Source: an uncultured Prevotella sp.
Lineage (GTDB): Bacteria; Bacteroidota; Bacteroidia; Bacteroidales; Bacteroidaceae
DNA: 61,441 nt
Reading direction: 5' to 3'
Assembly (NCBI GenBank): GCA_958369755.1
Contig: CATXJC010000005.1
Location: 1 to 61,441, forward strand
Position 1 is the stretch's first letter. Each line of letters starts with the position of its first letter. The translations under genes and the position numbers were made by a program. This document shows positions 49,621-58,695 of this stretch, in pieces. The notes beneath the pieces were generated by a model, which saw only the letters and a list, made by a program, of their open reading frames with translations, made no database searches and was not told the DNA's origin.

Positions 49621-50295
49621 TTATTTCAGCAGGTCAGGGCGCAGGCGCTTGGTTCTTTCCATGGCCTGGTCGAATTCCCACTGGCGAATCTTGGCTTCGT
49701 TGCCACTGAGCAGAATCTCCGGAACCTTCCATCCCTTGTAGTCGGCAGGACGGGTGTAGATAGGGGCGGCAAGAATGTCGTCCTGGAAACAGTCGGAAAG
49801 TGCGCTCTGTTCGTCGCTGATAACACCCGGAACCAGTCGGATGACGGCATCTGAGATGATGGCTGCAGCAAGTTCGCCACCCGTCAGCACATAATCACCT
49901 ACACTGATTTCTCGGGTAATGAGATGGTCGCGCACACGCTGGTCAATACCCTTGTAGTGACCGCAGAGGATGATGAGGTTACCCTGCATCGACATTTCGT
50001 TGGCTATCTTCTGATTGAAAGTTTCACCATCTGGCGAAACGTAAATCACGTCATCATACTCGCGCTCTGCCTTCAGCGCAGCAATGCAGCGGTCTATTGG
50101 TTCACATTGCATCACCATGCCAGCACTTCCGCCGTATGGATAGTCGTCCACACGCTTCCATTTATCTAATGTGTAGTCACGCAGGTTGTGCAGATGAATC
50201 TCCGCTAGACCCTTCTTCTGCGCACGTGCCAGAATGGACTCATTGAAGAATCCCTCCAGCATCTCTGGTAATACTGTAATAATGTCTATTCTCAT
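49621..50295 (-). CDS. trmD: tRNA (guanine(37)-N1)-methyltransferase
   Basis: ATG at 50295 (MRIDIITVLPEMLEG) gives 224 residues; the longer frame to 50334 crosses the promoter. The SPOUT trefoil-knot enzyme uses SAM to methylate G37 next to the anticodon, preventing frameshifting. Family motifs are GGSAGMVMQCEPI, ILCGHYKGIDQRV and DYVLTGGELAAAIISDAVIRLVPG. Its promoter -7 box sits only 7 nt before the ATG. Confidence 0.95.
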   Translation of the reverse strand: MRIDIITVLPEMLEGFFNESILARAQKKGLAEIHLHNLRDYTLDKWKRVDDYPYGGSAGMVMQCEPIDRCIAALKAEREYDDVIYVSPDGETFNQKIANEMSMQGNLIILCGHYKGIDQRVRDHLITREISVGDYVLTGGELAAAIISDAVIRLVPGVISDEQSALSDCFQDDILAAPIYTRPADYKGWKVPEILLSGNEAKIRQWEFDQAMERTKRLRPDLLK

Positions 50296-50302
50296 AACAT
50301 CT

Positions 50303-50311
50303 GCAAAAATA
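50303..50311 (-). promoter_or_regulatory. -7 box of trmD, near-leaderless
   Basis: TATTTTTGC on the minus strand; the trmD ATG begins 7 nt after it. Initiation would leave a 5' leader of only a few nucleotides. Confidence 0.6.
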
Positions 50312-50568
50312 ATAAATAATGCGGAGAGTACCAAAAATTTTTGCTTTTTCTTTCATTTTAACTCCTCTTTTCTTCACTTTCCTTTCTTTTTTTCTCTGTT
50401 TTCTTGCCTTTCCGTAGCCATTCTTGTCTTTTCATATCATAATCCTGTTTTTCCGGAAAAAGAGAGTGATTAACGTATAAATATGCAACAAAATTATCAA
50501 AAAATAGAAAAATCATATCAAAATGATAAATTTTCGATAAAACATGCTACTATTTGTAGAAAAAGTTG

Positions 50569-50577
50569 TATTTTTGC
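50569..50577 (+). promoter_or_regulatory. -7 box of the aconitase-citrate synthase operon
   Basis: TATTTTTGC at 50569-50577; the -33 box is not clear. The leader contains GCTCGAAAGAGT, similar to the loop region of the ilvD leader hairpin. Confidence 0.65.
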
Positions 50578-50626
50578 AAACAGAATAGCTCGAAAGAGTG
50601 TATAATTAATTAAAATTGTGAACAAG

Positions 50627-52885
50627 ATGATATTGGACATTGAAATGCTGAGAAGCTTTTACGCTTCGTATTCGGAAAGTGTAGCCCAGGCTAAGGCTAC
50701 AGTGAAACGACCTCTTACTTATGCCGAGAAGGTGCTCTTTGCACATCTTTTCGACCCAACACAGTTGCGACCATATAAAAGAGGTGTGGAATATGTTGAC
50801 TTCCGACCTAATCGCGTGGCGATGCAGGATGCGACTGCGCAAATGGCACTCTTGCAGTTCATGAATGCGGGTAAGGACAAGGTGGCCGTACCTGCTTCCG
50901 TACATTGTGATCACTTGATTCGTGCCGATGTGGGCGCAACACAAGATCTTCCTGAGGCTTGCAAGACCAATAAGGAGGTTTACGACTTTCTGAAGTCTGT
51001 TTCTCAGAAATACCATATCGGATTCTGGGGACCAGGTGCCGGAATCATCCATCAGGTAGTGCTCGAAAACTATGCATTCCCTGGAGGTATGATGGTGGGT
51101 ACCGATTCTCATACTCCTAATGCCGGCGGTCTCGGCATGGTGGCAGTAGGTGTAGGTGGTGCTGATGCCGTAGATGTGTTGACCGGTCAGCCTTGGGAAC
51201 TCAAGATGCCACGTCTCATTGGTGTGCATCTCACAGGTAAACTCTCTGGCTGGGCCACTCCTAAGGATGTGATTCTCGAAATCCTCGGCATCCTTACCGT
51301 AAAGGGCGGAACCAATGCCATCCTCGAATACTTCGGCGAGGGATTGGACAGCATCTCTACTACCGGCAAGGCTACCATCTGTAACATGGGAGCCGAATTG
51401 GGTGCCACATGCTCTATCTTCCCATTCGACCAGAATGCCAGCGAGTATCTCCGCAAGACAGGCCGTGAAGAAATTGCATCTCTCGCACAGATGAATGCAG
51501 CCGAACTCCGTGCTGATGATGAGGTGTTGGCAGATCCGTCTGCTTTCTACGACCAGATTGTTGAAATCGACCTTTCTAAGGTTGAACCTCATCTTAACGG
51601 TCCGTTCACTCCAGATGCAGCCACACCAATCTCTCACATGAAGGCAAAAGGTCCTGCCAACGATTATCCGATGGTAGTAGAAGTAGGATTGGTAGGTAGC
51701 TGTACCAACTCTTCTTATCAGGACTTGGCCCGTGCTGCCAGCATTGCCCGTCAGGCTTATGAGAAAGGTATTGAGGTGAAGGGACAGCTTATCATCAACC
51801 CGGGTTCAGAGCAGATTCGCTATACAGCCGAGCGTGATGGCATCCTTGATGATTTCAAGAAGATTGGAGCCCTCATCATGACCAATGCCTGCGGTCCTTG
51901 CATCGGACAGTGGAAGCGTCATACCGACGATAATACGCGCAAGAATGCCATCGTCACTTCTTTCAACCGAAACTTCCGCCGCCGTGCTGATGGTAACCCT
52001 AATACGTTTGCCTTCATTGGCAGTCCAGAGCTCACCGTGGCTCTCACCATTGCGGGCCGTCTCGACTTCAATCCGGCTACCGATACCTTGCTGGATAAGG
52101 AGGGCAACAGCGTGATGCTCGATGCGCCTACAGGTTTCACCTTCCCACCTAAGGGTTTTGCCGTAGAGGATAAGGGATTCATTGCCCCAAGCGAAGAAAA
52201 TGCCAATGTAGAGGTAGTCATTTCGCCTGATAGCAACCGACTCCAGAAACTTGCTCCGTTTGCTCAATGGGATGGAAAAGACCTGACAGATATGCCGCTT
52301 CTTATCAAAACCGAGGGCAAATGTACCACCGACCACATCTCTATGGCGGGTCCTTGGCTGAAGTTCCGTGGACATTTGCAGAACATCTCCGACAACCTTT
52401 TAATGGGTGCCGTTAATGCCTTTAACGGTGAGAGTAATAAGGTGAAGAACCAGTTGGATGGTGCTTATGTCGAGGTTTCTACCGCTGCCAAGGCTTACAA
52501 GGCAAAAGGCATCAGCAGCATTGTGGTGGCAGAGGATAACTATGGTGAAGGTTCTTCCCGTGAGCATGCAGCTATGGAGCCTCGTTTCCTCAACGTGAAG
52601 GTGATTCTCGCCAAGAGTTTCGCCCGCATCCACGAAACCAACCTGAAGAAGCAGGGTATGCTTGCCCTCACATTCTGCAACAAGGATGATTATAATAAGG
52701 TGCAGGAGGACGACCGCATCTCTTTGACAGGTTTGAAGGAGTTTGCTCCAGGTTCTAAACTCACCGTCACCCTGAAGCACAAGGATGGTTCTGAGGATAG
52801 TTTCGAGGTTGAGCATACTTATAATGATACACAGATTGCATGGTTTAAGGCTGGTTCTGCATTGAACTTTGCTGCAAAGAAATAA
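50627..52885 (+). CDS. acn: Aconitate hydratase (mitochondrial-type)
   Basis: I prefer ATG at 50627 (MILDIEMLRSF) over the GTG at 50618; this gives 752 residues. The [4Fe-4S] cysteines are in VGSCTNSSYQDL and TNACGPCIGQW. The fourth domain is marked by EDNYGEGSSREHAAMEPRFL. It isomerises citrate to isocitrate. Citrate synthase follows 34 nt after its stop. No isocitrate dehydrogenase gene lies between them, unlike the three-gene arrangement I expect in Bacteroides. Confidence 0.95.
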   Translation: MILDIEMLRSFYASYSESVAQAKATVKRPLTYAEKVLFAHLFDPTQLRPYKRGVEYVDFRPNRVAMQDATAQMALLQFMNAGKDKVAVPASVHCDHLIRADVGATQDLPEACKTNKEVYDFLKSVSQKYHIGFWGPGAGIIHQVVLENYAFPGGMMVGTDSHTPNAGGLGMVAVGVGGADAVDVLTGQPWELKMPRLIGVHLTGKLSGWATPKDVILEILGILTVKGGTNAILEYFGEGLDSISTTGKATICNMGAELGATCSIFPFDQNASEYLRKTGREEIASLAQMNAAELRADDEVLADPSAFYDQIVEIDLSKVEPHLNGPFTPDAATPISHMKAKGPANDYPMVVEVGLVGSCTNSSYQDLARAASIARQAYEKGIEVKGQLIINPGSEQIRYTAERDGILDDFKKIGALIMTNACGPCIGQWKRHTDDNTRKNAIVTSFNRNFRRRADGNPNTFAFIGSPELTVALTIAGRLDFNPATDTLLDKEGNSVMLDAPTGFTFPPKGFAVEDKGFIAPSEENANVEVVISPDSNRLQKLAPFAQWDGKDLTDMPLLIKTEGKCTTDHISMAGPWLKFRGHLQNISDNLLMGAVNAFNGESNKVKNQLDGAYVEVSTAAKAYKAKGISSIVVAEDNYGEGSSREHAAMEPRFLNVKVILAKSFARIHETNLKKQGMLALTFCNKDDYNKVQEDDRISLTGLKEFAPGSKLTVTLKHKDGSEDSFEVEHTYNDTQIAWFKAGSALNFAAKK

Positions 52886-52919
52886 TAGTTGTAGCCATGC
52901 AGCTAAAAAAGTAACAGTT

Positions 52920-54266
52920 ATGAATAAAGAATATTTAATATATAAATTAAGCGATGAGGTAAAAAACTCATGCAAGATTGATAAGGATGCATTCAAGAAG
53001 TTCAATGTGAAGCGTGGACTTCGTAATGAGGATGGCTCTGGTGTGTTGGTTGGACTGACCAATATTGGTAATGTAGTGGGTTATGAGCGCGATGCAGAAG
53101 GTAAGTTGACCCCTACAGAAGGTAAACTTTATTATCGTGGTTATGAACTTGATGACCTGGTAACTCCTCTCTTGAAGGAGAAGCGTTTCGGATTCGAGGA
53201 AGTAGCCTTCCTGCTGCTCTCGGGCCAGTTGCCTGATAAGGAGGAATTGGATGCTTTCAAGGAACTTCTGAACGATAATATGCCGCTTGATCATCGTACG
53301 ATCACCCATATCATCGAGCTGGAAGGCAGCAACATCATGAACATCCTGGCCCGTTGTGTGCTCGAAATGTACACCTTCGATCCGAATCCGGATGACATCA
53401 GCCGTGACAATCTGATGCGCCAGAGCATTGAGTTGATTGCCAAGTTCCCAACCATCATTGCTTATGCATACAATATCTACCGTCACTCTGTTCAGGGTAG
53501 AAGTCTACATATTCGTCATCCTCGTGAGAATCTCTCTATTGCAGAGAACTTTCTATATATGATGAAGCATGAAAATTATTCCGAACTGGATGCCCGTATG
53601 CTCGACCTTCTCCTGATTATCCAGGCAGAACATGGTGGTGGTAACAACTCAACCTTTACAGTACGTGTAACATCTTCTACCCGTACAGATACTTACAGTT
53701 CTATTGCTGCTGGTATCGGTAGTTTAAAGGGTCCTTTGCATGGTGGTGCCAATATCAAGGTTATCAATATGTTCCACCACTTGAAAGAAGCTATCAAGGA
53801 TTGGGGTAATGTAACTGAACTTGATACTTACCTTAAGCGAATGCTCAACAAGGAGGCTTATGACAAGACTGGTCTCATTTATGGTATCGGTCATGCGGTC
53901 TATACTTTGAGTGACCCACGTGCCGTTGAACTGAAGCGACTGGCAGGTGAACTTGCCAAGGAAAAGGGTAGAGAAGACGAGTATAATTTCCTGAAGTTGA
54001 TAGAGCAGGAAGGTATCAAATGTCTGCAGGAACACCGTGGAGGCAGCAAGCCAGCGTGTGCAAATCTTGATTTCTACAGTGGCTTTATCTATGAAATGAT
54101 TGGTTTGCCACAGGAAATCTATACACCTATTTTCGCCATGGCACGTATCGTGGGTTGGACAGCCCATCGTATTGAAGAACTCAATTTCGAAGGCCGTCGT
54201 ATTATCCGTCCTGCATATAAGAATATTCTTGGCGAACTGGAGTATAAGCCACTTAATGAGAGATAA
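52920..54266 (+). CDS. gltA: Citrate synthase
   Basis: ATG at 52920 gives 448 residues. Catalytic segments are AEHGGGNNSTFTVRVTSSTRTD (first His), GPLHGGANIKVINM (second His) and the Asp region around DFYSGFIYEMIGLP. It condenses acetyl-CoA with oxaloacetate. With aconitase it forms the oxidative arm that leads to 2-oxoglutarate, mainly for glutamate in an anaerobe. Confidence 0.96.
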   Translation: MNKEYLIYKLSDEVKNSCKIDKDAFKKFNVKRGLRNEDGSGVLVGLTNIGNVVGYERDAEGKLTPTEGKLYYRGYELDDLVTPLLKEKRFGFEEVAFLLLSGQLPDKEELDAFKELLNDNMPLDHRTITHIIELEGSNIMNILARCVLEMYTFDPNPDDISRDNLMRQSIELIAKFPTIIAYAYNIYRHSVQGRSLHIRHPRENLSIAENFLYMMKHENYSELDARMLDLLLIIQAEHGGGNNSTFTVRVTSSTRTDTYSSIAAGIGSLKGPLHGGANIKVINMFHHLKEAIKDWGNVTELDTYLKRMLNKEAYDKTGLIYGIGHAVYTLSDPRAVELKRLAGELAKEKGREDEYNFLKLIEQEGIKCLQEHRGGSKPACANLDFYSGFIYEMIGLPQEIYTPIFAMARIVGWTAHRIEELNFEGRRIIRPAYKNILGELEYKPLNER

Positions 54267-54290
54267 AATTCCTCTTTGTTATTATACAAG

Positions 54291-54326
54291 AAAGGCAATG
54301 CCCGTCGTTGGGTGTTGCCTTTTCCT
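54291..54326 (+). terminator. Terminator of the aconitase-citrate synthase operon
   Basis: AAAGGCAA with inner CCC, then GGG and TTGCCTTT, followed by T residues. Confidence 0.8.
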
Positions 54327-54426
54327 GTCTATATACAAGCAGGCTATTGTCAAGTGATGCAGTGAAGTTTTTGTTTTGACCATTAGAATTAATATACGTT
54401 AAATATTCAAAGTAGTATGTTGTAAT

Positions 54427-54458
54427 TTTGGAGAAATGAATAATTATTCTTATCTTTG
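54427..54458 (+). promoter_or_regulatory. Promoter of the small membrane protein gene
   Basis: TTTG at 54427-54430, 20-nt spacer, TATCTTTG at 54451-54458. Confidence 0.8.
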
Positions 54459-54528
54459 TAGCCGAAAAGTATAAAGAAAAGTATAAGTATTGAAGTTTTA
54501 ACCGTCTAGTTTTAAGACAAAACAGTAA

Positions 54529-54900
54529 ATGGATTGCATGGAAAAAGAATTTGAAGATTACTGGAATAAGCACCAGAAAAGATTAATCTTGAATGCTCCA
54601 AAAGCACTACGCGATGAATATATCGAATCAACCAAGCTTGACAGCCCGATAGATTGGGTCTGTTTTATCCTGCCTGTGGCTTTGGGCATTGGCCTCCAGC
54701 CAATTTTGGATATTCAGAGTGAGATTCTCTCTTGGGCAGTAGTATTGCTTATTGTGGTAGTTTGTTTTGCTGTGATGCAGCTGGTTAAGCCTATGTTGCA
54801 GAAAAAGAAATCTACCATACAAGTGGTCAAGAGCATTAAAGCTTTTTATTATGAAGTATACAAGAAAAATGGTTTAAAGAAATTAGAGCCTTGGAATTAG
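54529..54900 (+). CDS. Hypothetical two-helix membrane protein
   Basis: This protein has 123 residues (ATG at 54529, or at 54538 with three fewer). A basic/acidic N-terminal region (1-43) precedes two hydrophobic helices: about 45-60 (CFILPVALGIGLQPIL) and about 68-88 (SWAVVLLIVVVCFAVMQL). The C-terminus is Lys-rich. I do not recognise a family. It has its own good promoter and terminator, and the stop codon forms the loop of the terminator. It lies between citrate synthase and the leftward hemW. Confidence 0.65.
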   Translation: MDCMEKEFEDYWNKHQKRLILNAPKALRDEYIESTKLDSPIDWVCFILPVALGIGLQPILDIQSEILSWAVVLLIVVVCFAVMQLVKPMLQKKKSTIQVVKSIKAFYYEVYKKNGLKKLEPWN

Positions 54901-54916
54901 ATTCCAAGGCTTTTTG
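54887..54916 (+). terminator. Terminator with the stop codon in its loop
   Basis: AGCCTTGGAAT (54887-54897), loop TAG (54898-54900), ATTCCAAGGCT (54901-54911), T5. The 11-bp stem begins in the last codons of the preceding gene. Confidence 0.9.
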
Positions 54917-54930
54917 GTTTATTGAAACCA

Positions 54931-56067
54931 TTATATAATCATGAAATCACTCATCACATCATCCGATATGTAAAGACCTTCCCGAGTGAGGGAGAGCCTG
55001 CCGTTCTTTATTTTCATCAGTCCCCGGCTGATATGCGACTTGGCTTCCTGGAGCAGTCTGTCTGCCAGTTCTTTTCCGAATTCCTGCTCCATCTTCATGA
55101 GGTTTATTCCGTCGCTTGTTCGCAAGGCGGTTGTTATCAGATCGTTGTATCGGGTGAAAATATCTAGCTGTTCACTCTCAGAAGGCAGAATGCCATCGCC
55201 GATGCTTCGAATATAAGTCTGGATATTTTCGATATTCCAGCTGCGCTGCTTCCTATTGTAGGAGTGGGCGGCTGCTCCTATTCCGATATATGGTACCTCG
55301 TGCCAGTAACTGCTGTTGTGGCGTGAACGGAACCCCGGACGGGCAAAATTGCTGATTTCATAATGTTCGTAGCCTGCTCCAGTAAGCTGGTCTATCAGGG
55401 TTTCATACATCTTGCGACTGTTTTCTTCATCTATTTCGCTAATCTTTCCCTGTTTCAGCATATGGTAGAGGGGAGTTCCCTCTTCGTACATCAGACTGTA
55501 GGCAGATATGTGTTCCACATCCAGCTGTATGGCGTGCCTGATATCGCTCATCCATTGGGAAAGAGATTCTTCGGGGAATCCGAACATCAGGTCGATACTG
55601 ATATTGCGGATGCCGATGTTACGGAGTCGGGTGACGGCTTTTTCTACCTCTCCGGCATTATGACGGCGATGCAGAAAGCGTAAACGCTCGTTACAGAAGG
55701 TCTGTGCCCCCATGCTGATGCGGTTGATGGGGAGTTGCTTAAGCGTTTCACAGAAATCGCCGGTTACATCGTCCGGATTGCATTCCATCGTGATCTCCAT
55801 ATTCTCTGCCAGCGTATAGTTTTTTCTGATAGCAGAGAAAATCTGGTTGAGTTGGGAGCCGTTGAGCTGACTCGGGGTTCCACCGCCCAGATAGATGGTT
55901 TCGATAGTTTCATTGCTTCCGAGAGCGGCTTTTGCCGGGCGCATCTGCATCTCCCGGCAGAGAGCATCAGTGTAATCATCCCTTAACTTGAGGGAGGTGG
56001 TACTGTAAAAACCGCAGTAGATGCACCGGCTTTCACAAAAGGGGATATGTATGTATAGTCCTGCCAT
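54931..56067 (-). CDS. hemW: HemW-type radical SAM protein (heme chaperone)
   Basis: The 378-residue protein has the radical SAM cluster motif CESRCIYCGF near residue 10, then IYLGGGTPSQL and MECNPDDV. The C-terminal HemN domain has RSRHNSSYWH and the winged end DDVMSDFMII. HemW is thought to insert heme rather than oxidise coproporphyrinogen, as the motif lacks the second CxC cysteine of HemN. It is often annotated as oxygen-independent coproporphyrinogen III oxidase. Confidence 0.9.
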   Translation of the reverse strand: MAGLYIHIPFCESRCIYCGFYSTTSLKLRDDYTDALCREMQMRPAKAALGSNETIETIYLGGGTPSQLNGSQLNQIFSAIRKNYTLAENMEITMECNPDDVTGDFCETLKQLPINRISMGAQTFCNERLRFLHRRHNAGEVEKAVTRLRNIGIRNISIDLMFGFPEESLSQWMSDIRHAIQLDVEHISAYSLMYEEGTPLYHMLKQGKISEIDEENSRKMYETLIDQLTGAGYEHYEISNFARPGFRSRHNSSYWHEVPYIGIGAAAHSYNRKQRSWNIENIQTYIRSIGDGILPSESEQLDIFTRYNDLITTALRTSDGINLMKMEQEFGKELADRLLQEAKSHISRGLMKIKNGRLSLTREGLYISDDVMSDFMII

Positions 56068-56130
56068 ATTTCTGAACTTCTTTTTCTATATATAATAAGG
56101 TGTAAAGACAAAAACATGTCTAAACAAAGT

Positions 56131-56139
56131 GCAAAAGTA
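56131..56139 (-). promoter_or_regulatory. -7 box of hemW
   Basis: TACTTTTGC on the minus strand, about 65 nt before the hemW ATG. A TATATATAATAAGGTGTAAA copy lies between them. Confidence 0.65.
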
Positions 56140-56179
56140 CTAATATGTTTTAAAAAACAGAAGTTTTTTGCCCAAAACT

Positions 56180-56211
56180 TTTGGCAATGTGCGATTTTTT
56201 TTGTACTTTAG
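56180..56211 (+). promoter_or_regulatory. Promoter of the EF-G2-like gene
   Basis: TTTG at 56180-56183, 20-nt spacer, TACTTTAG at 56204-56211, one base from consensus. A weak -7 box may indicate activator control; in Bacteroides the counterpart is induced under carbon limitation. Confidence 0.6.
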
Positions 56212-56295
56212 TAGCATGAAACAGAAAAACCGGTGGTTTGACTGTGGATTGCAACTAGCAAATTTAAGTATAACCCTTAAAAATCTATAAGCGTC

Positions 56296-58458
56296 ATGAG
56301 AGTTTATCAGACAAATGAGATTAAAAACATTGCGCTGTTGGGCAGTGCGGGTAGCGGCAAGACTACACTTGCCGAGAGTATGTTATTTGAAGCAGGCGTT
56401 ATCAAGCGTAAAGGCTCTGTAGAAGCGAAAAATACGGTGAGCGACTACTTCCCAGTTGAGTTGGAATACGGCTACTCTGTGTTCCCTACAGTTTTTCATG
56501 TAGAGTGGAACAACAAGAAGCTTAACATTATAGATTGCCCAGGTAGCGATGATTTCGTGGGAGGCGCCATTACTTCACTCAATGTTACCGATCAGGCAGT
56601 TATCCTTATTAATGGTCAGTATGGTCCAGAAGTAGGTACACAGAACAACTTCCGTTATACAGAGAAGTTGGGTAAACCTGTCATCTTCCTGGTAAACCAG
56701 CTCGACTCAGACAAGTGCGACTTTGATAATATCATAGCCACCATGAAGGACATTTATGGTTCTAAGTGTGTGCAGATACAATATCCTATCGAGACCGGTT
56801 CAGGCTTCAATGCTCTCATTGACGTCTTATTGATGAAAAAATATTCCTGGAAGCCTGAGGGCGGTGCTCCTATTATTGAAGATATTCCAGAAGAGGAAAT
56901 GGAGAAAGCCATGGAACTTCATACGGCTCTTGTTGAGGCTGCAGCCGAGAACGATGAGGGACTGATGGAGAAGTTCTTCGAGAGCGAGAGTCTGACAGAA
57001 GATGAACTTCGCGAGGGCATTCGCAAGGGATTGGTTACCCGTAGCATCTTCCCTGTGTTCTGCGTTTGTGCAGGTAAGTCGATGGGCGTTCACCGCCTGA
57101 TGGAGTTCCTGGGCAATGTGGTTCCTTTCGTAAGCGAGATGCCGAAACTGCATAATACACGTGGTGAGGAAATTACGCCAGACAGCAATGGTCCTGAGAG
57201 TGTTTACTTCTTCAAGACTGGTATGGAACCTCATATCGGTGAGGTTAGCTACTTCAAGGTGATGAGCGGCTCTATCAAGAATGGTGACGATCTGACTAAT
57301 GCAGATCGTGGCTCCAAGGAGCGTATCGGACAGATTTATGCCTGTGCGGGTGCCAACCGTGTGCCTGTAGAGCAGTTGAATGCCGGTGATATTGGCTGTA
57401 CCGTGAAGATGAAGGACGTGAAGACCGGCAATACCCTTAATGGTAAGGGGGCTGAGTGGCGTTTCGACTTCATTAAATATCCTAATCCTAAGTATTCACG
57501 TGCTATCAAGGCTGCCAATGTTCAGGATACAGAGAAACTGATGGCTGCACTCCTGAAGATGCGCCAGGAAGACCCTACTTGGATTGTTGATCAGAGCAAG
57601 GAATTGCGCCAGGTAATCGTAAGAGGTCAGGGTGAGTTCCATCTCCGCACACTGAAGTGGCGTCTGGAAAACAACGAGAAACTCAATGTGACTTTCGAAG
57701 AGCCACGTATTCCATATCGTGAGACTATTACCAAGAAGGCTCGTGCCGACTACCGCCATAAGAAACAGAGTGGTGGATCCGGTCAGTTTGGTGAGGTGCA
57801 TCTCATAGTTGAACCATACGCAGAAGGTATGCCTGATCCTACGTCATTTACCTTCAACGGTCAGGAGTTCAAGATGAATATCAAGAGCCGTGAAGAGGTT
57901 AGCTTGCCATGGGGTGGTAAACTGGTATTCCTCAACTCTGTGGTTGGTGGTGCCATTGATGCCCGCTTCATGCCAGCAATTCTGAAGGGTGTTATGGACT
58001 GTATGGAACATGGTCCGTTGACGGGCAGTTATGCACGTGATGTACGTGTCATCGTTTATGATGGTAAGATGCACCCAGTAGATAGTAATGAACTTTCGTT
58101 CATGCTTGCTGCCCGCCATGCGTTCAGCGATGCCTTCAAACAGGCTGGTCCGAAGATTCTGGAGCCTATCTATGATCTTGAGGTTTATGTGCCTGCTGAT
58201 TTCATGGGCGATGTGATGAGTGATCTCCAGGGACGCCGTGCCCTCATCATGGGTATGGATAGTGAGGCTGGTTATCAGAAATTGAGTGCAAAGATTCCTT
58301 TGAAGGAACTTGCAAGCTATTCTATCTCTCTCAGTTCATTGACTGGTGGACGTGCTTCATTCACTACCAAGTTTGCCAGCTACGAGTTGGTTCCTTCCGA
58401 CATTCAGAGCAAGCTGATTGCGGATCATGAGGCAGAATTGGAGAAGGATGCTGAATAG
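56296..58458 (+). CDS. Elongation factor G paralogue (EF-G2 type)
   Basis: The 720-residue translation factor has the usual five EF-G domains but a degenerate GTPase site. The P-loop is GSAGSGKTT (16-24). Switch I lacks the RGIT threonine motif. G3 reads DCPGS (80-84), so the catalytic His is Ser84. G4 reads NQLD (134-137). Domain IV and V are normal (HKKQSGGSGQFGEVHLIVEPY). It resembles the Bacteroides EF-G2 paralogue that supports translation without GTP hydrolysis during carbon starvation. Its role here is inferred by similarity. Confidence 0.85.
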   Translation: MRVYQTNEIKNIALLGSAGSGKTTLAESMLFEAGVIKRKGSVEAKNTVSDYFPVELEYGYSVFPTVFHVEWNNKKLNIIDCPGSDDFVGGAITSLNVTDQAVILINGQYGPEVGTQNNFRYTEKLGKPVIFLVNQLDSDKCDFDNIIATMKDIYGSKCVQIQYPIETGSGFNALIDVLLMKKYSWKPEGGAPIIEDIPEEEMEKAMELHTALVEAAAENDEGLMEKFFESESLTEDELREGIRKGLVTRSIFPVFCVCAGKSMGVHRLMEFLGNVVPFVSEMPKLHNTRGEEITPDSNGPESVYFFKTGMEPHIGEVSYFKVMSGSIKNGDDLTNADRGSKERIGQIYACAGANRVPVEQLNAGDIGCTVKMKDVKTGNTLNGKGAEWRFDFIKYPNPKYSRAIKAANVQDTEKLMAALLKMRQEDPTWIVDQSKELRQVIVRGQGEFHLRTLKWRLENNEKLNVTFEEPRIPYRETITKKARADYRHKKQSGGSGQFGEVHLIVEPYAEGMPDPTSFTFNGQEFKMNIKSREEVSLPWGGKLVFLNSVVGGAIDARFMPAILKGVMDCMEHGPLTGSYARDVRVIVYDGKMHPVDSNELSFMLAARHAFSDAFKQAGPKILEPIYDLEVYVPADFMGDVMSDLQGRRALIMGMDSEAGYQKLSAKIPLKELASYSISLSSLTGGRASFTTKFASYELVPSDIQSKLIADHEAELEKDAE

Positions 58459-58526
58459 CAATTGTTAGGTTAGAGAAAAATCTCTCTTATATAAATTAAA
58501 ATTTTATGTTGATATGACCAATATGG

Positions 58527-58568
58527 GGAAGTGTGCATGTGATATGTATACTTCCTCTTTTTTTTTTA
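58527..58568 (+). terminator. Terminator of the EF-G2-like gene
   Basis: GGAAGTGTGCAT (58527-58538) with ATGTATACTTCC (58544-58555), a 12-bp stem with two G-T wobbles, followed by C and a long T run. Confidence 0.8.
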
Positions 58569-58682
58569 TGAAAAATGAAAACTTAGTTTTATATACGAAA
58601 CTAAAAATACGGAAAAATGTTAAAAACCAGAAAGAGTAAATAATTAATTAACGATTTTAAGTTAACTGATTAAGAAATTTCT

Positions 58683-58691
58683 TATCTTTGC
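58683..58691 (+). promoter_or_regulatory. -7 box of rprX, near-leaderless
   Basis: TATCTTTGC ends 4 nt before the rprX ATG at 58696. Transcription should start at or within a few bases of the ATG, giving a leaderless mRNA. Confidence 0.7.
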
Positions 58692-58695
58692 CCCC

